Positions 6,923 through 14,586 of a stretch of 20,988 bases of DNA are shown here, piece after piece. The position numbers and the translations under genes are program-made. Origin of the DNA: JARIHD01 sp036392795 (lineage in GTDB: Bacteria > Patescibacteriota > Saccharimonadia > Saccharimonadales > UBA4665); the NCBI GenBank assembly GCA_036392795.1, contig DASVXH010000047.1, forward strand, positions 1-20,988, written 5' to 3'. Every line of letters starts with the position of its first letter. Position 1 is the first letter of the stretch. The notes below the pieces were generated by a model. The model made no database searches. It saw only the letters and a program-made list of their open reading frames with translations, and was not told where the DNA came from.

Positions 6923-8011
6923 GTGAAAAAAATAACGAAAAAAATTAAACAATTATTCGTCAAATACTGGCGATCTGGTTTATGGCACAAAATGGTGATC
7001 ATCGGCGGAGCTAGTCTGTTGGTTATTTTTGGCGCGATGTTCGGCATTGCCCAGTGGTATATCATTACTAATCGCCACCAGCCGCAAGTTTTGGGCGCAT
7101 CGTTTATTCCGGCCTACGCCGAAAGCCTGGGGCTGAATCCCAAAGAAACCATGGACGCGCTTATAACCGACGTGGGCATACGACATTTTCGTCTGGTTAG
7201 TTACTGGGATCAATTGGAACCGTCACCGGGTAACTATGATTTTTCGATACTCGACTGGCAATTCCAAAAAGCCGAGGCGGCGGGCGCCAAAGTGACACTT
7301 GGACTGGGTTTGCGCCAGCCGCGCTGGCCGGAATGTCACATGCCTTCCTGGGCCGTAGACAGGCCGGTCGAAGACTGGCAGCCGCGGCTGGAAACCTTTG
7401 TCGAACGAGTCGTGAATCGTTATAAAAATTCGCCTGCACTGGAAAGCTACCAGCTGGAAAATGAGTTTTTCCTAAAGGGGTTTGGCACTTGCACCAATCA
7501 CGACCGCCGTCGCCTGGTGAGTGAGTACGATCTTGTTAAACGGCTCGATCCAGGGCACAAGCTGATTATTTCGCGTAGTAATAACGCCCTGGGCACTCCT
7601 GTTGGTCAGCCCACGCCGGACGAATTCGGTATTTCTATTTACAAGCGGGTGTGGGACTCCGCTTTTACGCACCGCTACCTGGAATATCCATTTCCGGCCT
7701 GGTACTACGCCTTTGTGGCCGGCGTCCAAAAAATTCACACCGGCAAAAATATGATTGTGCACGAACTACAGGCCGAAGCCTGGCCGCCCAACGCCCAGCC
7801 CATTCCGGCAATTAGTCTGGATGAACAAAACAAATCATTCAACGCCGAACGGTTCGAAAAACGCTTGGAGTTTATTCAAGACACCGGCATGAAAGAAGTG
7901 TATCTATGGGGCGCCGAATACTGGTACTACCGGGTCGTGCATCATAATGATAAGACTGTTTGGGATGTAGCCAAAAAGGCTTTTCACGATCCATCCTGGA
8001 ATCAAAAATAG
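6923..8011 (+). CDS. membrane-anchored glycoside hydrolase-like protein (clan A TIM barrel)
   Basis: This 362-aa protein has a basic N-terminus (KKITKKIKQ) and one hydrophobic segment at about 23-48, which looks like an uncleaved signal anchor. The rest would lie outside the cell. The outer domain reads as a (beta/alpha)8 hydrolase of the GH5/GH42-like clan. FRLVSYWDQLEPSPGNYDF (about 89-107) is the usual strand-2 region. YQLENE at 176-181 places Glu181 as the candidate acid/base. IVHELQAEAW places Glu281 or Glu285 as the candidate nucleophile, and VYLWGAEYWYYR resembles the final strand. The substrate is unknown. The start is GTG, with a weak CATACT -10 box a few bases upstream and no Shine-Dalgarno sequence. 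It is divergent from the GT2 gene. The clan assignment is good; the exact family is not certain. Confidence 0.82.
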   Translation: MKKITKKIKQLFVKYWRSGLWHKMVIIGGASLLVIFGAMFGIAQWYIITNRHQPQVLGASFIPAYAESLGLNPKETMDALITDVGIRHFRLVSYWDQLEPSPGNYDFSILDWQFQKAEAAGAKVTLGLGLRQPRWPECHMPSWAVDRPVEDWQPRLETFVERVVNRYKNSPALESYQLENEFFLKGFGTCTNHDRRRLVSEYDLVKRLDPGHKLIISRSNNALGTPVGQPTPDEFGISIYKRVWDSAFTHRYLEYPFPAWYYAFVAGVQKIHTGKNMIVHELQAEAWPPNAQPIPAISLDEQNKSFNAERFEKRLEFIQDTGMKEVYLWGAEYWYYRVVHHNDKTVWDVAKKAFHDPSWNQK

Positions 8012-8076
8012 ATCTCTCGGATCGGCGGGTCCTTTCACGCCCACCAGAGGAACGCATGCCACCCACTCAACACTAG

Positions 8077-8976
8077 CTACAAGCCTAAGTGATGGTGCCA
8101 GACCCAGTCTTCGTATATAAATGGACGGTTTTCGCCCATCTGGCTCCAGGCACGAACCAAACGCAACGACTCCCGTGCACCCAAGCCGTCGGTGTGGTGC
8201 ACGGATAACCGGGGATCGCGCGTCACTGTTAGTCCAGCTTCGAGCGCCAAATGCCCGAAATTTCCGTCGGCTCCGCCAAAACCAAATGATTCGTCAAACC
8301 CACCCAACTCCTTTACTACCGAATGGCGCAGTACCGAACAATCCGCGCCCATCAGTCCTATGCCGCCCACTGCGCCTACTTTCGGAGATATTTGTTTCGG
8401 TCCTCTAGAAAACCGTACATCCAAACCCAAAGCCCGGGCGCCCGCCCATTCCGGCAATGTTGCATGACGACCTCGCAGCGGCAGTCCAAAAGCACCGCCA
8501 AAATCCGGCCGAACGGCATAATGTGCGGCTGTGGCCAATATGCGCCTATTTGTTAATTGCGCATGCCCCACAGTAGTAAACACAATATCACTTTCGGCTG
8601 CCTCCAGCCCGGTTCGAATCAATCGTGACCGCAAATCAGGCGCGATATCGGTAGTGATCACTTCGGCTTGTTGATACCGAGCTCGCTCGCGCGTCCCGCG
8701 CCATATGGGCCCGGTGGCCACAATGAGTTTTTTGACACGGGTCTGACCGTACGCCAGGGCAGCCTGTTCCACATCATCCAGCAGGGCGCCAATCTCGCCG
8801 GGCTGGTCATTGATAGATTGAATGAGTACCGTCAGTTCCGGCGGAGCGTATCGCCCCTGGGCAGGATTTTCGGGGGGAGTATCAGGGCCGGTTGCGAGCT
8901 GCCGCTCTAGTGAACGCCCAATACCCATGTCAAATGGCGCCTTAAAATATTCGGGGTGTAATAATTCGCCGGGCAT
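8077..8976 (-). CDS. atypical family 2-like glycosyltransferase
   Basis: This 299-aa protein shows the GT-A plan. It has PELTVLIQSINDQ near residue 46, a second strand VKKLIVATG, and the helix-strand pair GLEAAESDIVFTTVGHA (about 123-139). Near residue 225 is the family's typical GGFDESFGFGGADGNFG. Where normal members have the metal-binding DxD, this one has T-V-G-H (about 135-138), so catalysis may be altered or the metal may be bound by other residues. I chose the ATG at 8976 because a near-perfect AAGGAGG lies 4 nt upstream. The longer in-frame version to 9084 overlaps the smpB start region and has no signals. It converges on the glycosidase-like gene with 65 nt between stops. The family call is reasonable; activity is uncertain. 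Confidence 0.8.
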   Translation of the reverse strand: MPGELLHPEYFKAPFDMGIGRSLERQLATGPDTPPENPAQGRYAPPELTVLIQSINDQPGEIGALLDDVEQAALAYGQTRVKKLIVATGPIWRGTRERARYQQAEVITTDIAPDLRSRLIRTGLEAAESDIVFTTVGHAQLTNRRILATAAHYAVRPDFGGAFGLPLRGRHATLPEWAGARALGLDVRFSRGPKQISPKVGAVGGIGLMGADCSVLRHSVVKELGGFDESFGFGGADGNFGHLALEAGLTVTRDPRLSVHHTDGLGARESLRLVRAWSQMGENRPFIYEDWVWHHHLGL

Positions 8977-9042
8977 CAGGCCTCCTTCTAGATTAATTTT
9001 CCCAGATTCGCATATCTTATACTCTTTTGTCCAGCAACTTTG

Positions 9043-9051
9043 TGGCATACT
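9043..9051 (+). promoter_or_regulatory. extended -10 promoter of smpB
   Basis: The sequence is TGGCATACT, an extended -10 box with the ATG 7 nt downstream. This predicts a leaderless smpB message. No good -35 box is seen. Confidence 0.5.
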
Positions 9052-9058
9052 TAACGGT

Positions 9059-9526
9059 ATGAAGAAAAAAACCGCCGGTCCCAAGCAGATAAGTAACCGC
9101 CGCGCTCGCCATGATTACGAGCTGGGCGATAGCTTGGTGGCGGGTATTGTGCTAAGCGGCGCCGAAACCAAAGCGCTGCGCATGGGCCACGGCCATCTGC
9201 GCGGCGCGTATGTCATGGTCAAGGATGGAGAATTATGGCTGATAAACGGCACCATCAATAGCACACAAGGCGTCTCCATTGCCGAACAACAGCAAACGCG
9301 CAGCCGCAAACTACTGGCCAAACGCCGCGAAATCGACCGTCTTGTTGACGCTAAACAACAAGGTAGAACTATTGTACCCTTGGAAATCTTGATCGCCGGT
9401 CGTTACATCAAAGTCCGCATTGCCATCGGTAAAGGCAAAAAGAACTACGACAAACGACAAATCCTTAAAGCTCGTGACGAATCGCGCACCATGAAGGCAG
9501 CTCTCAAAACAGCCTACCGCCGCTAG
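9059..9526 (+). CDS. smpB: SsrA-binding protein SmpB
   Basis: This 155-aa protein binds tmRNA and delivers it to stalled ribosomes for trans-translation. Family landmarks are all present: ISNRRARHDYELGD at the N-terminus, GIVLSGAETKALR, LRGAYVMVKDGELWLING, and the basic C-terminal block GKGKKNYDKR before a lysine/arginine-rich tail that enters the decoding channel. The length is normal. The ATG at 9059 gives the standard N-terminus; the frame is open further upstream, to 8822, but that extension is antisense to the glycosyltransferase and unrelated to SmpB. No tmRNA gene is seen in this window. The stop is followed 19 nt later by a short terminator-like hairpin. Confidence 0.97.
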   Translation: MKKKTAGPKQISNRRARHDYELGDSLVAGIVLSGAETKALRMGHGHLRGAYVMVKDGELWLINGTINSTQGVSIAEQQQTRSRKLLAKRREIDRLVDAKQQGRTIVPLEILIAGRYIKVRIAIGKGKKNYDKRQILKARDESRTMKAALKTAYRR

Positions 9527-9545
9527 CACCAAAACGGGGCAGGAT

Positions 9546-9564
9546 AGGTTGAAATAACCTTTTT
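9546..9564 (+). terminator. short terminator-like hairpin after smpB
   Basis: AGGTT, loop GAAAT, AACCT, then TTTT. The stem is only 5 bp, so termination would be weak. It overlaps the -35 box of the following promoter. Confidence 0.4.
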
Positions 9565-9577
9565 GAGATTGTATAAT
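9549..9577 (+). promoter_or_regulatory. strong promoter of the 1165-aa protein
   Basis: The sequence is TTGAAA, a 17-bp spacer, then TATAAT, the closest match to consensus among the protein-gene promoters in the window. The ATG is 11 nt after the -10 box, so the leader is only about 5 nt and has no Shine-Dalgarno sequence. Confidence 0.78.
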
Positions 9578-9588
9578 ATACGTCTTCT

Positions 9589-12500
9589 ATGGCCTCTTCC
9601 TTGGAAATTACTGGCGATATATACGACACGCCGCCTTTGCCCCCGTGTCTATACGACGAGCCTACATACTCGGACATTCACGAGCAGTGGGCTGCCGAAC
9701 TCTACCAGCAGGCTACGACACCACTTCAGCGCCTAGAGGCTCTGGCCGAAATGTCATTACCGCACGCTTGGCGAACCATACTTGATAATCGCGGCGACGC
9801 ATCGCGAACATTTCTGATCACTCAGCAGGTTGGCCGTGATGCCACAGCAAAACAGCTCTGGCAGGATATTATGTTTGCCGAGTTTACCGACTCACCGCTC
9901 ATAAGCCTGGAATGGATGGCCCTAGAGGTCGCCAGTGAATTTCCGGAAAGATTTGACTACCTTCCACGTGTCAGAGACAGGGAGCCACTCCAACAAAACC
10001 CCGTGGACGTTAATGGCGGCCCCGTGGCCCGTGCCATCCCCGACGAGTACTACGCACTGCAGGCTGCCTATAACGCCGGTCGCGAACAGGCGGCGGCCGA
10101 GGGTCATGGCGACTCCGAAAAGGAGATCGTCAAAGCCGCCGGCACATTACTACTAGTGGCCACCGAATGGCAGCCCGGACCAGGCGAATATCTGGATGCC
10201 ATCACCTGGGCACAACTAGGCAGTCAGGTGGGCAACACACTCCTTGAACTACGGTCAGCCCAACCAGAAACTCAAATAGATGTACAATACTTCGCCAATA
10301 AGTCAGACGACGTGTCGACGTATGACTCCCATATGGCCCTGCTAAAACGGATTCGCTTACCAAAAGAAGAGCGAATCGCTGCTGGACGTGCAGATCTGGA
10401 ACGCGCCCTTGCCGCAACCATAGAAGAGCTTGCCACAGAGGACACGCCAGCGGTCCGGAGCCGACTGGCAAAACTGCAAAATCTCCTGTCTACCGATGAA
10501 GGAGTCGTAGCCTTTGTAGAGCAAAGTTATCAAAATATAAAAAATAAATTCTTTGACACCGCCACCCCCGGTCACAAAGCCGCGCTTTTGGGTTTTTGGA
10601 TGCGGCCGATCTTTAGAACAGAAGACGGGGAAGAGATGAAGCGCGCCCGCGTCCCATGGACCAGTGGTAAGGTTTCGGAAGCCCTTATTAACGAGACGTT
10701 TGAGCGATATCGCTATCCAGAAGGCGGCAACTACGACGGAAATGATGACGCAGGCACCATCGAATACGATGCTTTGATTAAATATATTTTTGGCGACGAT
10801 ACTAACCCGGACCGCAGCCTTCAATACAACCTCTCGTTTTGTCCGTCGGAACTCATTGATGACGTCATCAAAGTCAAGCGCGTTGTCGATAAGTCCGGCG
10901 AACAGCTAGCGCCCCCAGAACTACTTACCCTTGCAGTCATTGTTGATGGTAAAAGCGACCGTCTAGATAGCCTGTTGGGCATGGGTTACCACGCCGCCGA
11001 TTTAATAAAAACGCCATTGCTGGGCTTGACGCTTCCTTATGGGCCGGTCAAAGACATCTGCCCTCTTGGCGGCAGCAATAAAAATCGCTGGTTCGCAGAT
11101 CATGCCCTTGAATATCTGCACGGTGGCTGGAATCGGGCAACTATCGGCAACATCATCGCGATGCGCGCACACAGCAAAGCGTACGAAAAAGCAGCTTTTA
11201 CAAGCGACGTTCTTAAGATCTTTCAGGTGCCCATCGAATACGCAGGCAAAAGATTGCATGATACAGAGTTGGAGGAACAGTATCTTGCCCAGTTGCTGGC
11301 CACCACACCGCAGGACCAAGGCCGTCTGCGCTTAACTGGCAAGCAAAATCAGGTAGAGCAACTCTTTTGGAATGTCGAGCACCAGTACATTTATAAATCA
11401 CTCTTAGCCGTGATGGCGGAGCAGGGAATATCCCCAACAGACAGTCTCCGCAATTTTATTAAGGCTAATCAGGCGGACTTTTTTGACCAACTGACGGACA
11501 GCAATAATCCGCGCACCACAGAGCGGATCGTGCGTTCGGTTTTCTACGCCCGGTTACAGAAAGCAACCGAATCGGTTTTGCAGCACCTACAAGACCAGGT
11601 CACACCCAGCCTGGGCGACATTCATGCGACCCTACACCAGCTAAAGACGCTTGGTGTAGACCGCCAGGCCTATATTAAAGACACCTCCAGCTGGTTGCTT
11701 AAACACGCGGGCACGCCGGACTGGAAGCTACTTTTGGCCTGGTCTGTACGCGGCCAGGCCCTAGAGGCCGGAGTTCAGGACACCTCCGACGCCATATTGG
11801 AGTGGTATCAGCCTAGACAAATGGACCTGGTTTTTAATGACGAGGTTGTGCCAGGGACCTCTTGGACCAACGCCGAGCTGCGTCAGCGTTATAGTCACTG
11901 GATTCAAGAGCTCTCGCGCCATTATTCGGCGCCAGAAATGCTGGACATTATCAAATCGTGTGCCCTAACCAAAAAAGAGCCAGCCATGCTTCCTGCGCTG
12001 CGCGTCCAGTTGCAGGTCGACGGTGCGACGTTTGTAGGCGCTATTTTGGACCACGATAACCCTAAGGGCGCAACCATAGGCAACGATGCTCGGTGCTGCA
12101 TGACCTGGAACCGTCAAGCCAAAGAATGTATTCGTGCCGGCTACAATCTGCCCAATGCCGGTTTCTTTATACTGGAATCAGATAACCGCCTGGTGGCGCA
12201 ATCGCTCTTTTTCGTTAGCAAGGATCAGCCGGACACATTAGTTTTGGATAGCATCGAAGCCCTACCGGGCCGTAACCCGCAGCAAGCGTTGCGGCTGTAC
12301 GCAAGTTTTTGGAAATCTTATCTGACTGAACGTCGCGCCGAAGACCCGGATTGGCCAGTCACCAAAGTACAAATCGGCGTCAGATACGACCTGCCCATAT
12401 TCAAGGATTTGCCCGAAGCAAAGACGGCCCCGACCGATGCTCACATTCATTACACCGATGCCAAAAAACAGCGCGTTCTTTTGGACCTTTCCGATGAAGA

Positions 12501-13086
12501 CCTGGCGACCGTCGCGCCCTTACATGTCTTACCGCCATCGGAACATCCAGCCCAAAGCGTGCACTTGACCACGGCAACCAACAAGCACGCCCAGATCATG
12601 CACATAGAAAAAGCCGCATTTCCACCGGACTTTCAAACCCTAACCAGTATTGATGAGATAGAAAAAATCATGGATAAGCCCGATGCGCAGGAGTTTAGCT
12701 TTGTGGCTTTTGCCGATGGCCGTTCCTTGGATCGGCCTATTGGCGCTTGCTTAGCCTACATGGCACCGTCCAGCGCAGCCGACGAGCCAGCACGGTTGGT
12801 TATCGACAGTTTCGCCACGTTGCCTGGCAGCAGTACAGAGGTATCGCTGCGAATGTTTCGAGAGTTACTGGAGCGCGCCAAAGATGCCAACATTCAAACC
12901 GTTGTGTTTACGGCACGCGAAAGCACCTCGTATCGGTTGGTCAGCAGCGAGTCGCTGCAACGCCGCCTGCGATCGTGGGGTTTTACAGTGATGGGCGACA
13001 GCCACCCAGATAACGACGAAGGCGAAAGAACCTTTAACGTCATCCTAAAACAACTGCCTGCGGATTCTTTGAGTCGCGAAACTTGA
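9589..13086 (+). CDS. giant unknown protein with two C-terminal GNAT-like units
   Basis: This is an 1165-aa soluble protein with no signal peptide. Residues 1-800 are largely helical and unfamiliar to me. Residues ~802-975 and ~985-1165 look like two related acetyltransferase-like (GNAT) units. The second has the usual landmarks: MHIEKAAFPPDF, then SFVAFADG, then PIGACLAY, LVIDSFATLPG and a helix. The first has IGNDARCCMTW (830-840), FFILESDNRLVAQSLFF and LVLDSIEALPG (884-894). The two LV-DS-LPG segments align over about 24 residues and are 186 residues apart, which suggests an internal duplication. CoA binding is inference, since the Gly-rich pyrophosphate loop is not clear in either unit. 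The gene has its own strong promoter, is leaderless, and is followed at its stop by the tRNA promoter. Confidence 0.85.
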   Translation: MASSLEITGDIYDTPPLPPCLYDEPTYSDIHEQWAAELYQQATTPLQRLEALAEMSLPHAWRTILDNRGDASRTFLITQQVGRDATAKQLWQDIMFAEFTDSPLISLEWMALEVASEFPERFDYLPRVRDREPLQQNPVDVNGGPVARAIPDEYYALQAAYNAGREQAAAEGHGDSEKEIVKAAGTLLLVATEWQPGPGEYLDAITWAQLGSQVGNTLLELRSAQPETQIDVQYFANKSDDVSTYDSHMALLKRIRLPKEERIAAGRADLERALAATIEELATEDTPAVRSRLAKLQNLLSTDEGVVAFVEQSYQNIKNKFFDTATPGHKAALLGFWMRPIFRTEDGEEMKRARVPWTSGKVSEALINETFERYRYPEGGNYDGNDDAGTIEYDALIKYIFGDDTNPDRSLQYNLSFCPSELIDDVIKVKRVVDKSGEQLAPPELLTLAVIVDGKSDRLDSLLGMGYHAADLIKTPLLGLTLPYGPVKDICPLGGSNKNRWFADHALEYLHGGWNRATIGNIIAMRAHSKAYEKAAFTSDVLKIFQVPIEYAGKRLHDTELEEQYLAQLLATTPQDQGRLRLTGKQNQVEQLFWNVEHQYIYKSLLAVMAEQGISPTDSLRNFIKANQADFFDQLTDSNNPRTTERIVRSVFYARLQKATESVLQHLQDQVTPSLGDIHATLHQLKTLGVDRQAYIKDTSSWLLKHAGTPDWKLLLAWSVRGQALEAGVQDTSDAILEWYQPRQMDLVFNDEVVPGTSWTNAELRQRYSHWIQELSRHYSAPEMLDIIKSCALTKKEPAMLPALRVQLQVDGATFVGAILDHDNPKGATIGNDARCCMTWNRQAKECIRAGYNLPNAGFFILESDNRLVAQSLFFVSKDQPDTLVLDSIEALPGRNPQQALRLYASFWKSYLTERRAEDPDWPVTKVQIGVRYDLPIFKDLPEAKTAPTDAHIHYTDAKKQRVLLDLSDEDLATVAPLHVLPPSEHPAQSVHLTTATNKHAQIMHIEKAAFPPDFQTLTSIDEIEKIMDKPDAQEFSFVAFADGRSLDRPIGACLAYMAPSSAADEPARLVIDSFATLPGSSTEVSLRMFRELLERAKDANIQTVVFTARESTSYRLVSSESLQRRLRSWGFTVMGDSHPDNDEGERTFNVILKQLPADSLSRET

Positions 13087-13110
13087 TCTCTGTTAAAGAA
13101 TTGATATAAT
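13083..13110 (+). promoter_or_regulatory. promoter of tRNA-Asn
   Basis: The sequence is TTGATC, a 16-bp spacer, then TATAAT preceded by TGA, an extended -10. The -35 box overlaps the stop codon of the 1165-aa gene. The predicted start is near 13117, about 27 nt before the mature tRNA. Confidence 0.7.
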
Positions 13111-13143
13111 TACCCTAGGTTTTAGAGGTTCGCCTCATGATAT

Positions 13144-13218
13144 TCCGGGGTAGCTCAGCGGTAGAGCGGGTGGCTGTTAACCACTAGGTCGCTGGTTCGA
13201 ATCCAGTCCCCGGAGCCA
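13144..13218 (+). tRNA. tRNA-Asn (anticodon GTT)
   Basis: All four arms fold. The acceptor stem TCCGGGG pairs with CCCCGGA (13208-13214), followed by discriminator G and an encoded CCA (13216-13218). The D stem is GCTC/GAGC. The anticodon stem is GGTGG/CCACT with one G-U pair and loop CTGTTAA, giving GTT at 13176-13178. The T stem is GCTGG/CCAGT with loop TTCGAAT. It is a single transcription unit with its own promoter and a strong terminator starting 14 nt later. Confidence 0.97.
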
Positions 13219-13231
13219 AGCAGGAAGAGAT

Positions 13232-13264
13232 AAAGTCAGAACTAGAAAATGGTTCTGACTTTTT
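13232..13264 (+). terminator. intrinsic terminator of tRNA-Asn (hairpin copy 1)
   Basis: The arms AAGTCAGAAC (13233-13242) and GTTCTGACTT (13252-13261) form a perfect 10-bp stem with a 9-nt loop, followed by a T run. The same arms occur again at 13886-13914 with a different loop. Confidence 0.9.
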
Positions 13265-13306
13265 GTTTACCCAAAGTAGAAATGAAATTATCCAAACCCT
13301 TAGTCT

Positions 13307-13315
13307 TGCTATACT
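13307..13315 (+). promoter_or_regulatory. extended -10 promoter of the GrpB-like gene
   Basis: The sequence is TGCTATACT, identical to the glutaredoxin -10 element, with the ATG 6 nt downstream. This predicts a leaderless start. No strong -35 box is visible. Confidence 0.6.
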
Positions 13316-13321
13316 ACGCTA

Positions 13322-13798
13322 ATGAAGCATGTCTACTACCATGCCCATGAATGGACGCCAGAGCTGAAACAAATGGGGGACGAGCTGGTCTCAAAAGTAC
13401 ACAAGGTCGCGCCTGAACTGGAAGTCCTGTTTATGGGGGCAGCTGCCCTAGGCCTTCCAGGCAAGAGCGATCTCGATCTTGACATTCTTTGTAATGGCCA
13501 GGACATAAAACATTACGCTGATATTCTAGAGCCTGTCTTTGGCACACCCCAAAAGCTGAACGATGAAATGGCCGTGTGGAGCTATATGCAGGGCGAGGTT
13601 GAGATCGACTGCATTCTGTCTGACCCAAAACGACCAAATTCACACATCCCAAAGCAAAAGAAAGTATTTGAAATTCTCAGTTCAAAATCTGAAATTCGTG
13701 AGCAATACAAAAAGCTCAAGTATGAATGTGATGGATTGCCATATGAGCAGTATGAAGCCAAGAAGAAGGCTTTCCTGCAAGAAATTGAGGCTCTCTAG
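13322..13798 (+). CDS. GrpB-like (UPF0157) nucleotidyltransferase-fold protein
   Basis: This 158-aa protein resembles the GrpB branch of the nucleotidyltransferase superfamily. The core is FMGAAALGLPGKSDLDLDIL (37-56). GLPGKSDLD matches the usual G-S-GLxxKPxID motif, and Asp50/Asp52 (or 52/54) are candidate metal ligands. Asp96 in VEIDCIL is the candidate third acid. The end, YEQYEAKKKAFLQEIEAL, is the family's common C-terminal helix. The substrate of such proteins is mostly unknown. Codon use is somewhat more A-rich than in neighbours, especially in the last third. The gene is bracketed by two terminator hairpins with identical arms, which hints that the unit arrived or duplicated as a cassette. 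It has no Shine-Dalgarno sequence and a leaderless start. Confidence 0.8.
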   Translation: MKHVYYHAHEWTPELKQMGDELVSKVHKVAPELEVLFMGAAALGLPGKSDLDLDILCNGQDIKHYADILEPVFGTPQKLNDEMAVWSYMQGEVEIDCILSDPKRPNSHIPKQKKVFEILSSKSEIREQYKKLKYECDGLPYEQYEAKKKAFLQEIEAL

Positions 13799-13820
13799 CT
13801 TATATTGGCGAGAGGCCAGA

Positions 13821-13840
13821 CAGTAAATCCTGTTTTACTG
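13821..13840. repeat. short inverted repeat downstream of the GrpB-like gene
   Basis: CAGTAAA (13821-13827) and TTTACTG (13834-13840) form a perfect 7-bp stem around a 6-nt loop. No T run follows on the plus strand, so it is not a clear terminator. Its role is unknown. Confidence 0.45.
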
Positions 13841-13885
13841 CGGTTATAACTTCATCTATCGTAGTGAGCCAGACCAAGTTAAATG

Positions 13886-13917
13886 AAGTCAGAACTGTTA
13901 TCCGGTTCTGACTTTTT
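13886..13917 (+). terminator. intrinsic terminator (hairpin copy 2)
   Basis: AAGTCAGAAC (13886-13895) pairs perfectly with GTTCTGACTT (13905-13914) around a 9-nt loop, then TTT. The stem is identical to the tRNA-Asn terminator 650 bp upstream, but the loop is unrelated. It probably terminates the GrpB-like transcript. Confidence 0.88.
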
Positions 13918-14062
13918 ATATGTGCAGGATCACTAAGACAGGTCACTTTAGCTTTCGGGAACGAGGTTTGATTGATGATGCCCTAGTTACCCGTTAGAAC
14001 TATAGACATTTTTAGCAATTTTTGTCAGAATATGCAATTTAGATAGAGCCTTGTGATAATTT

Positions 14063-14476
14063 ATGACTACAGAACGCTTTAACCAACGACCATGCCCGCC
14101 CGAAGTACGCGGTTTTGTTTCACGTATGGAAGAACTGATGCGTGAGCCGCAATACAACCACGCTGGTATACCTGCGCAAGTCGCTATAGATTTACAACGT
14201 GCAGGTTACGTTGCGTCTTTCGCGCACTTTGAAACCTGCTTACGCGAAATGGGTAGCCGCGTGCATTTCTTAGCCGTACCGCTTGATTTCTATGGCGAAC
14301 AGTACACGACGACCTATCCTCTAGGACGCGAAGATCAGCCGGAATACACACTATATGCCGCTGTAAATGGTGCCGAAGAGGCGGCACAAATGCTAGAACG
14401 CCTGGGTATTACTGCCGAGGAAAACGTAGCTCGACTTGAAAACGCAGGCGTCCTAACGCTCCCACAGGGTCAATAA
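14063..14476 (+). CDS. unknown protein, 137 aa
   Basis: I do not recognise the family. The protein is soluble, with a mixed alpha/beta look: a helical N-terminal part (residues 14-55), strands around RVHFLAVPLDFYGEQY and YTLYAAVNG, and a C-terminal helix pair (EEAAQMLERLGITAEENVARL). The strand pair and the spacing of His/Asp residues suggest a small ligand-binding or regulatory domain, but nothing is specific. There is no Shine-Dalgarno sequence. A -10-like TGTGATAAT ends 2 nt before the ATG, too close for that ATG to be leaderless from it, so the start could instead be ATG at 14126. The gene converges on the carbonic-anhydrase-like gene. Confidence 0.65.
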   Translation: MTTERFNQRPCPPEVRGFVSRMEELMREPQYNHAGIPAQVAIDLQRAGYVASFAHFETCLREMGSRVHFLAVPLDFYGEQYTTTYPLGREDQPEYTLYAAVNGAEEAAQMLERLGITAEENVARLENAGVLTLPQGQ

Positions 14477-14526
14477 TATGCCGGAAGCTTGCACCTCAAG
14501 ATAACCTACCAAAAAAATGGCAACCC

Positions 14527-14560
14527 CTTGCGGTGCACCCGGTAGGGCGCCTCTTGCAAG
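14527..14560 (+). other. structured GC-rich hairpin between convergent genes
   Basis: Outer arms CTTGC (14527-14531) and GCAAG (14556-14560) enclose inner arms GGTGC (14532-14536) and GCGCC (14547-14551, with one G-T pair). A 4-nt bulge lies on the 3' side. This is a candidate 3'-UTR structure for the 137-aa gene; no known RNA family is recognised. Confidence 0.35.
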
Positions 14561-14586
14561 AATCAGGGAAAAAATCGGCGTGACAG

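Noticed and set aside
8822..9058. N-terminal extension of SmpB
   Set aside because: SmpB families begin where the ATG at 9059 begins; the extension is antisense to the glycosyltransferase start region.
13144..13218. tRNA-Asn as an integration site for a mobile island
   Set aside because: No integrase and no second copy of the tRNA 3' end are present in the window; only the terminator stem is repeated.
14055..14060. GATAAT as the promoter of the 137-aa gene with a leaderless ATG at 14063
   Set aside because: The box ends only 2 nt before the ATG, so transcription would begin inside or after it; no -35 box at proper spacing was found (TTGTCA at 14022 is 27 bp away).
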